Part shown: piece after piece, positions 12,473 to 25,865 of the stretch
How the letters are laid out: every line of letters starts with the position of its first letter
Position numbering within the stretch: the first letter of the stretch is position 1
NCBI RefSeq assembly: GCF_000204055.1
Contig: NW_006768766.1
Span: 3,063,349 to 3,127,348, forward strand
Direction of reading: 5' to 3'
Source of the DNA: Melampsora larici-populina 98AG31
Lineage: Eukaryota; Basidiomycota; Pucciniomycetes; Pucciniales; Melampsoraceae
Length of the DNA stretch: 64,000 nt
The notes under the pieces: model-generated
What the model was told of the DNA's origin: nothing
Seen by the model: the letters and a program-made list of their open reading frames with translations, nothing else
Databases searched by the model: none
Program-made: the position numbers and the translations under genes

Positions 12473-14764
12473 TCAAGCTCTAATTCCTAATCCAGTAGCA
12501 GCATTACGAGCAGCCAACGCACTAGCTCTTGCAGCTCTTCTTAAGATCCTAGTCTTTGAAATTTGTTTAGTCTTGACTGCTGTATCAATGATTTCTTCAA
12601 TAGGTTGTTCCACCTCAGGTATTCTCAAGTTAAGATCAGCTCGTGTCCAATGTCCAGTTTCCCAAGTTCCTTGACGTTTACCATAAGCTCTACAAGGACT
12701 AAGAAGATCATCTTCAGGAGTACTAGCAAGTGTTGAAGGTCCGATCGGTTGAAATCTTGTAACACTTGAAGGGGTCTTCAAATCTTCAAGTAATGGTCCA
12801 GCAACCAAAGGATCAGCTTGAGTGGCTAAATTACGATTACTACCACGTTTTAAACCCATAAATTGTTTTAAAGAACTAAAGCCAACGAGATTTTGATTAC
12901 GAGCTTCTTCATCAAACAATACTCTACCGACAATTTGATCACGAGATTCACGAGTCGGTTTAGTTGAAGACCAATTCTTCCAAACCGTATTTTCAGATGG
13001 TTTTTTAACCTTTTGAGAAGCTGGTCCAGATTGTTCTCCAAGATGAGCTAAACGTGAGGCAGATTTTCCTAAGCCACCCAGGTTAAATGGACTACGACGT
13101 TGAGTTTCAGGTGTACGTGGTCTAGCTGAAGGTGTAGCATCCCAACTCGTATCTGAATCTTGATTTCCTAAAAACTTTTCTAATTGAGCTTCCAACATTG
13201 CACGTGGTGGGGTTGAGGTCAAATCGTGTTCAGCTGCCACTCCAACCCTAACTGCTGGGATACCACCAGTCGAAGGTGTTTGAGGTGATTCATCTACGCC
13301 ATCATCTGAATCAGGACTACGTTCATCACGAATATTACCAGGAGTGTTGACCTTGGATATACTGGTGGTCGTTCGTCTCGTACCAAAGGCTGGCGTCCTT
13401 GGAAGAAGCTCCTGGGCGGACATGGGCTGTGACTGTTTCCTAGTCAAGGTCTTAGTCAAGCTTTCTTCCTCAAAAGTTAAACGAGAGCGAAGACGACGAA
13501 GCGAGGAGCTGGGTGATGGATCGGTCACGTCAGATACAGAACGATGATTGCCCGTCTTGGGGGTATTCTCAAGGTAATTCTCGAAAAGCTTCTGTTTGCG
13601 AGAGAAAGTATAGTCAGCTTACAGAAAAAACTTGCAGCGCGAGATTATGCAGAGAGATATAAAATTTTATATCACATACCATCATTCGGCTAGAAGACTC
13701 AAGGCGATCCGGACTAGTGTTGTCGACTTCATCACGATGGCGGTAAGGACTGGCTTGTTTACGAAAGTTGAGATCATCCGGTTTGAAGACAGGAGCAGGA
13801 AGGGAAACAGGAAATGCTAAAGCTAAACCGGGATGTCGAACGTCATGATGAGAATTTGGTGTAGGAGCAAGGAGACGATCTTCACGTAAAATCCTTTCTC
13901 GTTCATAGGTCATAGGTGGTAAAGGTTTAGGTTCTTGTATCTTTGGAAGGTCTTCAGCAAGTTTAGCACGAAGAAGTTCATCTTCAGCACGATAAACCCT
14001 TTCGAATTCTTCAAATATAAAGCGAGGTGTAAACTGAGGAAGTGGTGCACGTGGACCAAATTGAACGCAGCTGGCTAGTGTAGGCGTCTTCAGATTATCA
14101 GTGTCATCTTCATGTGACAAAGGTGAGGCCTCTGGAACAATCGAATTGGTACGTTTACGAAGATGACCAGAAGCTGCCAATCGAACTGATGAGATTGCAG
14201 GCGGGGGTTGAGCAATTAAATCCAGATCGACCTCCGGACTGGGGCGCACTGGACGCACTGGTTTAGGGCCTACGAGTTATGTTTGTCAAAAAAAGAATCA
14301 GCTTGAGATCATCAAAATCATGCAAAGGCTTATAACTGACCAGAATTGGTGACCGGCATAGAGCCTGTCAAGGTCTGGCTACGGGCGCGCTCATTCTTTC
14401 GTGATAAGCCAGCATCAAGGCCCAACACAGGACGACGCTCACGAGCGCGATACGGAGAATCCAAAAATGAACCATGACCCAGTCTTGCACTTGAAAGTCC
14501 ATAAGATTGCGCGTCATTTCCCACATGACTATGACTATAATCTACAGCTACAGAAGCTGAACGACCTGAGACCTGAAGCACGCGTTTTGCACTGTTCAGA
14601 GCGGCTCGTAAAGGACTCGAGAGATAGGATTCCGAAACCGCTCGTGAACGACCTTTAGGTGTAGTAGTAGATAGAGGAGATAACTCAGGTTTCCTCATAT
14701 GTTTGGTATTTCGCAACTGAGGCGATTCGTAAGGTGAAGTCGTCATGCTAAAATGATGTGTCAA
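12473..14764 (-). CDS. Hypothetical Ser/Pro-rich protein with many SP/TP sites
   Basis: Three exons in phase: 14764 (or 14746)-14341, 14269-13680 and 13591-12473; 704 or 710 aa depending on which of two in-frame ATGs is used. I do not recognise the family. Most of the chain looks disordered and is dense in Ser-Pro and Thr-Pro pairs (SPLSTTTPKGRSR, SPQTPSTGG, TPSARPRTPET), which suggests proline-directed kinase control such as CDK; this is inference. More ordered, conserved-looking segments are FTPRFIFEEFERVYRAEDEL, MTYERERILREDRLLAPTP, and the C-terminal part with WKNWSSTKPTRESRDQIVGR and a basic Ala-rich helix at the very end. There is no signal peptide or membrane helix, so a nuclear or cytoskeletal role is plausible but unproven. 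Confidence 0.75.
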
Positions 14765-16788
14765 AAACGATGGTATGTTTGGTTTGAAAAGATTGTCTTG
14801 ATGACTTGATGGAAAGAAGGTTACTGAAAAAAGGTTTGATTGATAGAAAGAAATTTAAAGTCAAAGTTGTCCTTGATGAACGAGATGAAAGATACTCAAG
14901 AGCTTTGAATGAGCTAATGCAAGAAAAAAGGGTGATGAGGCCCTCAAAAAACAAAACTAGAATGATAGGGCCGGATGAACACCAAGAAAAATCAAGCTAA
15001 TAGAACTGAAGAGAGTTTAGAGTATTCCAAGAAGAATTGACTATCTCGAAGATCTGAAGATGAGAACTTATAGGTTAATGCTATTGGTTCAACTTGATAG
15101 AGTGCGCGAAAAGAAAGTGGTAAAGAGGACTGAAGGACAGATGTAAACTTGAAGGAAAGCTGAGTTAAATAAATGTAAAATCACTTCAAAACTCCGAAAA
15201 GGACACACACACAAACAGAGAGAGAGAGAGACCAAGAAGTTGATGAGGAAATGTGAACCATCAAGCGATCTTCATCAGGTCAGTCCACTAGACTTATCAG
15301 GCACACACCGTGGGTTCCTATCCTAATCATGGGTGACGCAAGCCCTAGTAGGAAGATCCGATTTAAAGAACTCATACAATACAATTGTCGTCTTTTGTAC
15401 CGCTCATCCAGACTTCCCAGACTGACTGGCCGATGCGGTGTGGCTCATACTACAACGATCTAGACCATCAAAGTTTCGTCACGAAATAGTTTCTCAGCTC
15501 TGATGACGTGATAGTTTGGCAATTGACTAAGTCTTCTACCAACAAAGTAACCTCGAGGAGTCGAGATTTCATACCCCAGCTTGTTGAAAACTTTTTTCTT
15601 TGCTTGTTCTGATGCCCTGACGCCTGATCAGCTATTAGCTTATTAGCTTAGAAAGATACAAACCTGACGGAGTTCAATCAGGTCTTTCATCCAACAGAGG
15701 GACAGTCCTGATCAAAATATTCTGTATACTTAATTTTTACCCCAGAGTTTGATCTCTCAGAGTGTTTTGCATCACAGGTCAAAGCTCAAAAGTCGAAAAT
15801 CATCTTTCACAAAACTGAAGTGCTCGAGGAAAACGTTGAGAGGATCTTTTCCAAATGTCTCCGCATTTCAATCCAATTGAATTTATCCAGTCAACTTTGA
15901 GATATATTCGGAGATTAACAAAGAACTAAAATGATTATTTTAATTCATCATAAATAGCACTTTGAAGCTACTTTCGCTTTACTCGGTTAACTGTTTCTGA
16001 TCTCATCAGTTTACGTTTTTCTTATCACACTAAAAGGTTCTGGTCTTCCTCTATCCTCTCTAGCAGTATGTGTGAAGTTACTTTTCGGTTGATTGCTACT
16101 GACCATTTGCTTACAAACCTCAAGAATCAATTTAGATACTATATTCTAGTCTTCTTGTACTCAAGTTCTTCTTGGCTTATAATTATTAGGATCTTAGACT
16201 TGGGGATTGTGGTGTTATTCCAAGCAAATTTCGAAAAGTCAAAATATGAGTGCAGTCCCGATGTAACTCTTCGAGTACATATTGTATTTGACTTGTAACA
16301 TTAGAGACCATGAGCTGATGATTTTGTTCAAAGTTCTCAAGGGGACACACCATAGTCATGGATTTAATTACAAGACTATGTGCTAGATGCAGTCCTCAGT
16401 ATGTGCGATCATCAGCTCAAAGCAAGTTATCAAGAGGAAATCATTTCTCCTTTCTGGAAGTTTTTTTCTGGTTCACTTCATTCATCTGATATGTTTATCA
16501 TCCTTTTATCTTGACTCCATGATGATACAAAGTTGAATGAAATTGTATTTTGTATTCAAATTGATTGTAACAAATTTTGTGTTCCGAAAATCTATAAAGT
16601 CAAGGACATTTTGTCTCATTGCAAGAAAGTGTTTGCCTACCCAAAGAGGATGATCTTCTGAAACCATACCACTCGATTTCAACACTCAGACACCGTAACT
16701 TTAGTATCACGATCCAAAACTTTTGTTAACTAAGAACGTACACCAAGTCAGGATCAGAAATGTCAATACAAATTGTCAGCTTGAAAGA
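14765..16788. other. Intergenic, upstream of the SP/TP-rich gene
   Basis: About 2 kb without a convincing gene. A GA-rich tract with a (GA)n microsatellite near 15214-15231 may be part of the promoter of the minus-strand gene. The plus-strand frame 16068-16298 has no recognisable sequence. The region also contains the 3' UTR of the HEATR6-like gene near 16788. Confidence 0.5.
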
Positions 16789-19700
16789 TTATCTCACCTC
16801 TGAATGAAGTTGCTGAGCATGATCCAACTCTTTCTTAACTATATTTCCCGACTTCAAATCCACATCAAGTTTTTCAAGACTTTCCCTCACAACATCAAAC
16901 ATCGATACTTTTTTTCTCAATAAAATCAATGTTTACTATCATATCAGCCACCATAAACCAAGTAAATGAAAACATTATTAATTGAATATTAACTGACCAT
17001 CTAAATCTGGAGTTAGTTGAAGACTTAAACTGATCTGGATCCTAACTTTATATGATTCACTTCTTTTAAGACAAGCACATAAATCACTCGTGATCTTTTC
17101 AAGTACGTTTGATGACAAAATTGATGGACTATCAATGATCACATTTAAGATTTGTCGCATACTTGCTACAGCATTCCATTGGACCTAGACAAGTAGTTTT
17201 GAATTAATAAGTTTCATGAGTCGTTATTTGATCAAAGTGAGGATGGTCGATGGGAATGTGAAAAACCTTTGGCATCCGATCGGTGAGAGACTGGCACAAA
17301 GCACCAACACCTCGTTGCACTGTTTCTGAGATCAATTGCTGTTCTATCTGAGGAGCGCTGGAGATCCTTTTTAGTAGCTCTGATGTACCAACTCCACAGA
17401 TCCGTACCCCATTTGTTCGTTGCTAGATAGAAAAGTCGTTTAAATGTCGTTATCAGTCATCAATCAGATTGTGGTGTATTGTTTTTATGAAGGAGCAAAA
17501 TAGAATGATTGTGACCACTAACCGAATCAGTAGGAGAAGATGATTGCATCAGTCTTTCAGCGACAGCCACAGCTCTCATCCAAAAAGAAAGTTCGACTGT
17601 TTCGGTATGATTTCTGCATAGATCATTCAACCAAAAATTGAGAGTATGATTGTGTAAGAACATGTGTTAAAATGTTCTAGTGAAGCTTTCTTGCATACAT
17701 ACTACCAGAATTCACTATTTTTTCGGCACAATTGGCCATTGTCCAAGACCAAGTAGAGTTTGTCTTATCGTTTGAATTGGTAGGTTGATTGACATGCTCA
17801 AGATCAGTGAGGATTTTCCTGCTCACGCGGAGAAGCCACTCCTTGAGATTGCACGTAAGTAAAGAGGAAGGGAGCCATGCAGTTAGAGGCGTGAATATTA
17901 TTGTCGGGAAGGTTTATGGCGTGCTTACTATTGGATGGGACCCAATCGCCTTAGAGATCATGATACCGCTGAACCGGACCGCTATAGGGTCCTCCAGAAC
18001 CTCGATCAAATCCCAACGAAGTTCCTCGCTTATACGCTGTATCATTCCGTGTGAGGTTTGAGAAGCTACGTCCACCAGTAATTGAAGTCCACCGTAGACC
18101 AAGCGGGTACGTATCCATTGTAGACTTATCTGATCGAAATCTTCAGTAGGAAACACCATAGCAAGTGCGCCGAGGAACTTCAATTTGGAAGTTGACAACG
18201 CGTCATTCGTTGGCTCGTTGAGGTACAAAAGTCGGAGATTCAAGCTACGGATGGAGGAATGATACGAAAATAGGTGTGGAAGGGAAGAGAGAGTTTGAAA
18301 GACGTGAGACTCAACACTCTTAAAGAATAGGCTTAAAAGGCTCCGATGGGATATGCCTGGATTGGGTATACTCCACTGGACTATGTACCAGAGACTTAGA
18401 AAGTGAACAAATGGCACAATGACCACGGAAATCTGAAAAACTTACATCCGATCTATATTGGTAGTGTGGAAGTCAAGGTAGCTCATGCATGCTGTGAGGA
18501 GATGCCACCATTCGAGCTGCTCAGGGTTCGGACCCGGCGAGGATACCTCTTCACACCCCATACCTACAATCTGATCAATCACCTCAGAGCAAGATGTTAT
18601 GATACTTCGATTTGATTGCGATTTATTGAGGATCTCCGTTAAAGCAGATCTTGCGTGTTTCAGTATGCAACAATCTGAAGGCGGAACCCAAATCTTAACT
18701 ATTCATCTTATCTGCAACAAAGGGCATTTCACTTACCATCAGATTTCAATAGATCAGCTATAGGTTTGAGTAATGCTTCAAGGATTGGTGTTTTGATCCT
18801 TCGATATGCAGAATTGCCGACAATAATGATACTGACCTAAATGAGGTGGTCAAATCAACATGAGATCTCAAAGGGTGTACATACTACGACTCACATCTAA
18901 TAAGACCTCTGTCAACTCGGGTGCAACCACTGGTGCGCGTAGTATGCAGCCGAGCCGGTGGTGCAACTCAATCGTTATTGATGCTATTTGTGCTGAAAGA
19001 GATATAAACGAAACTTTGGTCGTACTGAGAGACATTTTCCAGGTGAAGTGAATCAGCTTTGCAAGCCCTTTTTTCCATCAAACATGAAGACAAAGACTCG
19101 CATACATCGTATGGAATCACAGAGCTATAAGGAAAATTGGACTCAACTCTTGTTCAGCAATAGCTAGATAAGATTCAGCATTGACGAGCATAAGCCTGAG
19201 CGTAGTACACGCTCTGATCCTCACAGAAATTTCGGGATCACGTTCGATAACACTTATCAGCGTGTAAGCCTGATGAGTCGGATACCCATGGGCAGGAAGT
19301 AATTGGGCCCAAAATGGATGCAAGGCTTTAGAATCCACTTCTGCGATACTTTTCAAAAGTGTGATCGCGTCGATCCTTAGCTGAGTCAGAGAGTCCACAG
19401 TCGGAGTTTGTGAATGATCGACGTCCACTTTTGATTGAGAGTCAAGATGTGAGGTACGTATAAATCGAGAAGAGGTGCTGGCCGTGGTTAACGTAGAATT
19501 TTGCCGATAAGCCGGATCACCCGAAGAGTTGGTTGAAGTGGACATTGATCCTTGAACAGATTTTGTAAATTGATAACAAGGACGTATGTAATCAATTTGA
19601 CTTGAAAGATCGATGAGTGCACTTGAGCCCACTTTGGTCATCATTGCTGACATGACCCGTAGCAGATAAGATATTGCTATCGGTTGATTGATTTGATTAT

Positions 19701-20594
19701 CTTTTTTTGATACTAGATGCGACATGGAGGTGAAAATCGAGTTGACGATGACCAGGCATTGGCGTTTTAGCACAGTTGGTGAAGAGTTGCTGACGATCTG
19801 TAAGAGACACTGAGAGATAGCTTGGACAGCGCGTGGATTGGTGACCAAAGTTGAGGCCAGCGATGTTGCAGCATTGATTGGAAGACCATCCTAATCGATC
19901 CGACGAGTTGATGAAAGCGAGAAGTCAATTCCTTCAATTGATGGTAGCCAACCTCGTAGACAATTCCTGGACTGACAAGAGTCGAGTTATTCATCTTGAG
20001 ACGTAGCCTCAATTGACGCAACGCATCCTCTTGGTCTACCAACGTAACAGGACCGCTGAGGATGTCACCAGTCGCTCTTCCCATCAAACGAGCCAGTTCT
20101 GGATCAGGTCTTGATTGTCGATTCTTGCTTTGCATCTTGATAGCTGAGCAAGCAAAACCTCCTGACGCATTCAACCTGAATCAATTACAACGGACCAGTT
20201 ATCAATTGATGATGTTGCGTCCGAGCTTGGATATCAAAATCAATTTACTCACCTTCAATCAGCGTATGGAACGGCCACACATAACGATGAAGTGACAAGG
20301 ACGAAACAAAGAGAAGGACTTCAGTCATTAGCTCGACGGGGCCTCTCCAGGTCGGGACCGATTGTTTCAATGGCCAGGAGTCGACGAATTTGATGGCACT
20401 TTTCTCAAGCTTGACACGTCTCTCCTCTCCCTCTGACATTCTTCTTCTCCTCCTTGATCTACCCAACCACTAGGGATTATGGTAATGTGGTGCAGAAATA
20501 GTATAGATTCATGCTGATACATGCCCAACTTTGCACATACCGAGAAAAGGCGTTCGAATAGTCCCGAGAAAAATGGGATGTTGGCTTCAACCAT
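16789..20594 (-). CDS. HEATR6-like HEAT-repeat protein
   Basis: Thirteen exons close exactly in phase (20594-20541, 20469-20253, 20161-19953, 19890-19148, 19024-18895, 18836-18737, 18674-18446, 18394-17929, 17841-17699, 17613-17523, 17422-17267, 17184-16998, 16907-16789); 947 aa. The order of segments follows animal HEATR6. It starts with an N-terminal armadillo region with GLPINAATSLASTLVTNPRA, followed by ALHPFWAQLLPAHGYP and ERDPEISVRIRACTTLRLML. Next come HHRLGCILRAPVVAPEL, then the middle repeats, and finally helices with QRTNGVRICGVG and VQWNAVASMRQILNVIIDSP near the end. HEAT repeats form a superhelical protein-binding scaffold; the cellular role of HEATR6 is poorly known. The exon 9/10 junction (17699/17613, GTATGC donor) is the least certain. 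Two introns use GTTGGC or GTTGAG donors. Confidence 0.8.
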
Positions 20595-21053
20595 AAGAGT
20601 CTCTCAATATCACTCTCACATCAAGATGTTCACCCAATATTCAATGTTATCAAACCCCAACCCTTAATCTCGATACATAAAACCAAAGCCAATTATTATT
20701 CCAGAACCAAGAAATAAGCTTACACAGAAGGATCAACCAAACCAAAACCCAGAATTACAAAATAATAAGCAATGCAATCAGATAATAACACACACACAAA
20801 CTTTTTTTCTTTCGTAACACAAGAAACCAGGATTTGATTTTTTCAATTTTGTATATAGAGAGAAAGAGACGGTAACCAAAAGAATAACGAAATCAAGATA
20901 ATTAAAAGATATAATCCAAAAACCAAAGCCAACCAGAACCATTGTTTTTTTTAAAAAATAAAATAAAATTAAACGTCTTTCAATCCTCCTTTTCTTAACA
21001 CCAGTCTTAAGATGAGCTTTCATATCTTCTAAAGTATGAGTCATCGAATTCAA
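20595..21053. other. Short intergenic region between two minus-strand genes
   Basis: A gap of 459 bases holds the 3' UTR of the coiled-coil gene (A-rich on the plus strand, around 20690-20960) and the promoter of the HEATR6-like gene. No gene is seen. The open frame 20778-21053 (-) lies just after the stop codon and is UTR. Confidence 0.6.
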
Positions 21054-23867
21054 TTAAGTTTGCTTATCAAACATCCTGATCAAATCTCCTACTGGTTTCT
21101 TATTAGATCCTGCAACAAAAGGAGAAGATGTTGAAGAAGGATTCGATATTACTGAAAACCGTTTCGTATGACCACCTGTGATGGCATTTTTAGTCAAGTC
21201 TAATGGTTGCCATGCACGAGCATGGTTCAAGGGTGTACTCGGGGCACGATAATGAGATGGGGTGTTGGGTGCTAAATGGAAGCAACAAAGATGTTAGGTG
21301 ATCAAAGTCAGATGATCATGGGGTAGGAAGTAGCAATGACGTACCAGTAAAAGCAGGTTGTGATGACATAGGTGTTGTTCGACCAGTAGTAATCCCTCGT
21401 TCTAATTTAGATATTTCTGAATTACCATAACTTGTACTAGGTCCAGCCGAAGCTCGCTTTATTCCTGGACTGCCTATATTAGAACCAAGGCTTAAAGGTG
21501 TAGCTGCTATTTTGGTACTCAAGGCCGCAGTGTAACGAGGTCGAGGACTACGAGAACTAGGTGTACCTGGCGTATTACGAAGACCTTTGGGTGTGGGTGG
21601 TGAAAGTGGTGCCAACTTGGAAGCAAGCTTTGCAGGGGAAGAGGCTTGCCAAGTAGATCTTTTAGGTGTGGTGACTTCTGATGCGGGATTCATATCTTGA
21701 AGTCTTTCTAAATCGGGTGGAATTGGTGAAGTAGACACAGTTGCTGGGCAAGAAGCATGAGGCAAGGTAGGCGGCTGATGATCCTCGAGCTCCTCTGGTT
21801 CATCAAATGAACGTAAAAGAGGTGAAGTCGGATGAGAGCGCAGAGGTACTGGCGAGATAGGTTGAGGAGGAAGCTCAAGCGTTTGACGCCCAAGAGAAGT
21901 CCCCAGAGTCGATGGGGATACTGAAGAGTTCCATCCCCTGGTTGATGTGGCATCAGTCAGACCCCTTATCGAAACTGAACTGGGAACCCTCGTGCTAGTT
22001 TCGGTTGATTTATTGGTGTTTCCAAAAGTCTCTAAGGAGACTACTCGGCTATGTAGATCCACAAAGTCTTTTTGCAGTGCAATCAAGTAAGTGCTCTTCA
22101 AATCAGGACTCGCCTTGCTGTCATATTGTTGCCGCTCCAAGTCCTGCAAAAGTCCATCATGTGCTTTGAGTGCGTGTTCGAGAGTATTGATCTTAGCTGT
22201 TGACCAATTCTTGAACTGATCGAGTCGCGTCATTTGATCTTCTACCAGTTGCTCTAAGGCACGTATCCTATTCTGTTCAACCTGAAGCTTGTGCTCCAAT
22301 TCATCGCATTGATTGCACCTGAACGGAGCAGCGGCCACGGAAGTAGAGGTGCTGAAGCTGGGAGTAGGCTGTAGATTAGAAACTGGGCGATCATCCTTGA
22401 TCACATCGCGGACGTCTGGGCGTTGAGCATTAGTCGTTGCTTGGGTACTGGTAGTGGCACATCCATTCACAACACGCAGAACTCGTTCGTGCTCATTAGG
22501 AACTACAACTGATTCTTCAAGATCGATACCACGAGTAATGAGTTGGGATGGTGTGAGGCAGCGGTCTCCAGCTTGTTGCGTGCGATGAAGTCCAGGGCTC
22601 TCCCCAGGGGTTGGCATCCTTGGTAAGTGCTCCTGTATATTGGTACGATTATGGGAGCCATTATTATCCAAGATCGCGGCTATTTCTCTGATGAAAAACA
22701 GTACAATGTTGTCAAGATGCTGACTTATGAGTTTGTGACATGGTTTGAGTTTTAAAGACATACCTGGCGGCGCGATCTTGAAAATCTTGTGAGGTTGGCT
22801 TTGCGAGATCAGCGGATGGGCCGGACGATCCCTTCTTGACCGCGCGATCTTGACAATTGATCTCAGAAGCATCTGAGCCTGAACACAAAGAAATTCAATA
22901 GGTTAGACATCCATATATACCTATACAAAGCAAAAAGACTACGAAGCATGACGAACCTCGACGCGACTGGGAGGACCTGAAGGGTGCGCTGAGGACTGAA
23001 CCGATTTTTCTCACCAGCCCGCTCCGTGGACTGGCACTTGGACTTGGAGTACGGCTTTCATGCTGTATGAAAGATCGTACACTAGCCCCCGGAGAGTTGT
23101 TGAAAGGACTGTTTTTATTTGAATTAGGTGCTGGTGAGGGAGATTCAGGTGTAAGAGCGCGAGTCTGACGGTTGGTACTTTGTTGTAGATCGACAGCTGG
23201 AGCAGGAGGTGGAGGTTTGCGTTTGCTGGGAGATGCCTGGTGGGCGGCTGAACCATAATGAGGTGAATAGTGAGCATTAGCTGGCGCGCCGAGGTGTTGA
23301 GGGGTGGGCCGGTGGTGAGGAGATCGATCGGAGGTAAGATGACGTTGGGGTGTAGGCTTTCGAGGAGGACCTGAGGGAGGCTTGACTCGAGCTGCCGTGT
23401 CTGAACGCTGACCTGGACTCTGTCCACTTTGAGACTTGGGCGAAGGCCGAGGCCGACTTTGTTGACCGGAATGAATCATATAGCGGTGTCGATGATGATC
23501 GCCTTGAAAACTACGGCGATCAGGAGGAGTCGATTGGACCCCAGGAGAGGCAGGTGAATGAGGCAAAGATGAAGGATAAAATTGTTGATTCTCTATGTCG
23601 ACAAACGCAGTTTCGGACCGTCGAGGGCGATGTGGGGAGGGCGTATTTTGAACTGAAGAAAGTCGAGGCCTAGAGCCGTCAGGTTTTTGGCGATGAAAGG
23701 GCGAGCCAGGGGAGTTTGGGTTGCGTTTCCTGATAAGTTCAGTATCGTGCAGTGAACGGACCAAACACAATGAAGATGAAAATGGCCCATAGTAGAAAAT
23801 GAGAAACTGTCAGACGCCTTTCAGAACAAGTCATCATGAGCAAAACTTACGGTGAGCCAATGACCAT
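21054..23867 (-). CDS. Hypothetical Pro/Ser-rich protein with central coiled coil
   Basis: Five exons in phase: 23867-23851 (only 17 bases, MVIGS plus a split codon), 23729-22957, 22878-22764, 22687-21345 and 21271-21054; 821 aa. The N-terminal third is basic and rich in Pro, Ser, Arg and His (RKPTPQRHLTSDRSP, SKRKPPPPAPAVDLQ) with several proline-directed sites and PxxP motifs that could bind SH3 domains. The middle has a coiled coil preceded by a CxxC (RCNQCDELEHKLQVEQNRI to about DLERQQYDSK, then LQKDFVDLHSRVVSLE). The C-terminal part is again SP/TP-rich and ends with a conserved-looking short motif PVGDLIRMFDKQT. The architecture recalls polarity or spindle/cytoskeleton scaffolds, but I cannot name it. 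There is no membrane segment. Confidence 0.78.
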
Positions 23868-24629
23868 ACTCGAGGTTTCCTGTGAGACTTGAAAGTGTGA
23901 TAAAAGGATCTCAATCCGAAATAAATCTCGAGCTGGTGAAATTACGTCCAAAGAGAAAATGAAGCTAATAATAATCAAGATACACAGCAGTCAGTATAAC
24001 TGATAGACAATGGAAGAGCTTTACTAGGAAGGCGCGAGTTGACGATGACTTGCGGATTCTCAATATTTTTTTTCTCAAGTGAAAGGGATGTGACTTACTC
24101 AAAGGGTCAAGTCCATAAATTCAAACGGTCAACTGAAATGAAAGTCAGAAAGACCACTTAGAAGGGAATACTACCTATGAGAAGCTGATGATGGTGAGTT
24201 TTTCAAGCAGGATTGGTTGAGAAGCGAATTGGATGACAACAACAAAGGAACCTTGCAAAGACTAAGTCAGAACGCCTATGTCCTAAAATTTAGAGATTTC
24301 CCTCTTCACTCCAACATTCTAATTCATGACTCACGTCAAGTAGTCACATAAATTGGACAGTCAAGTCTACCCACTCAAGCCATCCGTCAGCAAACTCATC
24401 CATTCGAATTCCCAAATGAATAATGATCACTCTCAGGCGATTCAAGACTCAAGGTACAATATAGCTTTCGCGGTATGAAGACTTCAACTTACGGGTCGGG
24501 GTGGATTTATCGCTTCTCAATCTGACTCACCACGTCTCGAAAGACATCATCCAGAGGAAAGGAACGAAAGGAGAAGGAAATCGGATTCACTAGAAACCGC
24601 TGGAAATGATCATATCTCAAAGCAATTCT

Positions 24630-24797
24630 CTACCCTTCGAAACTGTCTCCAGAATCCTAGGATTGTTATCGACAAATTTCAGGCTCACCTGAATCCAGTG
24701 ATGTTCAACTTATTCAGACTATTATCTATTTCCATCGGACCGTGATCTATTCATATTGAGATTAGTTTCTAAAACCTGGTCCAAAATTCTTACATCA
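24630..24797 (+). pseudogene. F-box gene relic
   Basis: Two short readings in different frames resemble the F-box N-terminus of the gene at 25866. The first is LPFETVSRIL (from 24630), which runs into a stop about ten codons later. The second is DRDLFILRLVSKTWSKILTS (24738-24797), which parallels LNLRFVCKTWSRIVTPML in the intact gene. No start codon or longer frame joins them, so this appears to be a decayed fragment. The surrounding interval 23868-25865 holds otherwise only intergenic sequence and the small foldback element at 25267. Confidence 0.5.
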
Positions 24798-25266
24798 ATC
24801 TCATGAACTGAAATATTATAATTCCGAATGTTGAAGGCTAATAGACCAAGTTGTGAGAAATTTCGATCAAAAACAAATCAGGCTCAGAAGACCATGAAGA
24901 TGATAAATAACTCCACTCTTTATTGTCTTGATAACTAAAGTTGCTTCTTTGTAAGTTACATTTTGTGAGATTTTTGTTCACTAGCTTTGATATTTGTATT
25001 TTTACATGTCCAGGTTGCAATAACTCTTTACTCGTTTTCATTCTTGTTCTGAAATTTTGTCTTGGTTGTAAAAGTTTGGCTATATAGTAAGTGTGCGTCA
25101 AGGCCGAGACCTATTTGTAAGTTTCATATTGCTGGATTTGTCCTTGTAAACTATCACTGCAAGTTTCTACTGAGGATTTCAAATCATAATCAAGAAAATC
25201 TTCAAGAATGGGATTGAAGTCCAAGCAGTAGGCCGATTCAAGGAGTAGAGTTGGCTGAAGTTGATA

Positions 25267-25355
25267 CAGTCATTTAAGAAGAGCTTGCCCCAAATTCCCC
25301 GCCAATTCGCTTGAGTTTTGCGGGCAATTTGGGGCAAGCTTTTCTTAAATGACTG
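25267..25355. mobile_element. 89-bp near-perfect foldback MITE, TA-flanked
   Basis: Arms 25266-25302 and 25320-25356 are inverted complements with 2 mismatches in 37 bases, leaving a 17-base loop. The element begins CAGTCATTTAAG and ends CTTAAATGACTG and is flanked on both sides by TA, which fits the TA target duplication of Tc1/mariner-type elements. It is too short to encode a protein. Confidence 0.75.
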
Positions 25356-25865
25356 TAAAAAAAACTTGAATGTCAGGTCAGTTGAAAGGTTTCTGAATGC
25401 AATGTCCTGGTCATGCAAGGTTGGATGCTTTGGTTTGCAGCTTTGAATGATTACCAAGAGGTTCACCGTTTGCCTACATCACTTATAAATTCCGCCAGCA
25501 GACTCCTAGCATGAAGCCCCTCAAAACTGTTGACTGACTCAGTGATTGGATGGGTCTGTAAAGCGCGTCTCCATGTGAATGTACAGGTAGAGTTTTTTGA
25601 TGAGGAAAGCTGTTGAAGCCTGAAGGTGTGAAAGACAAGGTTTGCGGAAAAAGTTTATTTACACCTTTGTATAGAAAAATGTTTATTCACACCATGGCGA
25701 CTCCAACCTAAGGATCGCGGTCAATACGATTGAGGAGAGCGAAGGTGATACATCCGATTTGCATGTCATTTCAGCTGTTCATCTGGCCCATCATCATTTA
25801 GCGTCATTTTACTCGAAATCCATCTTCACGAAGAAACGAATCGAGAAAACCCGGATTCACTGACA

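Noticed and set aside
15181..15240. (CA)n and (GA)n tracts as possible regulatory sites
   Set aside because: Ordinary microsatellites; nothing links them to a specific factor.
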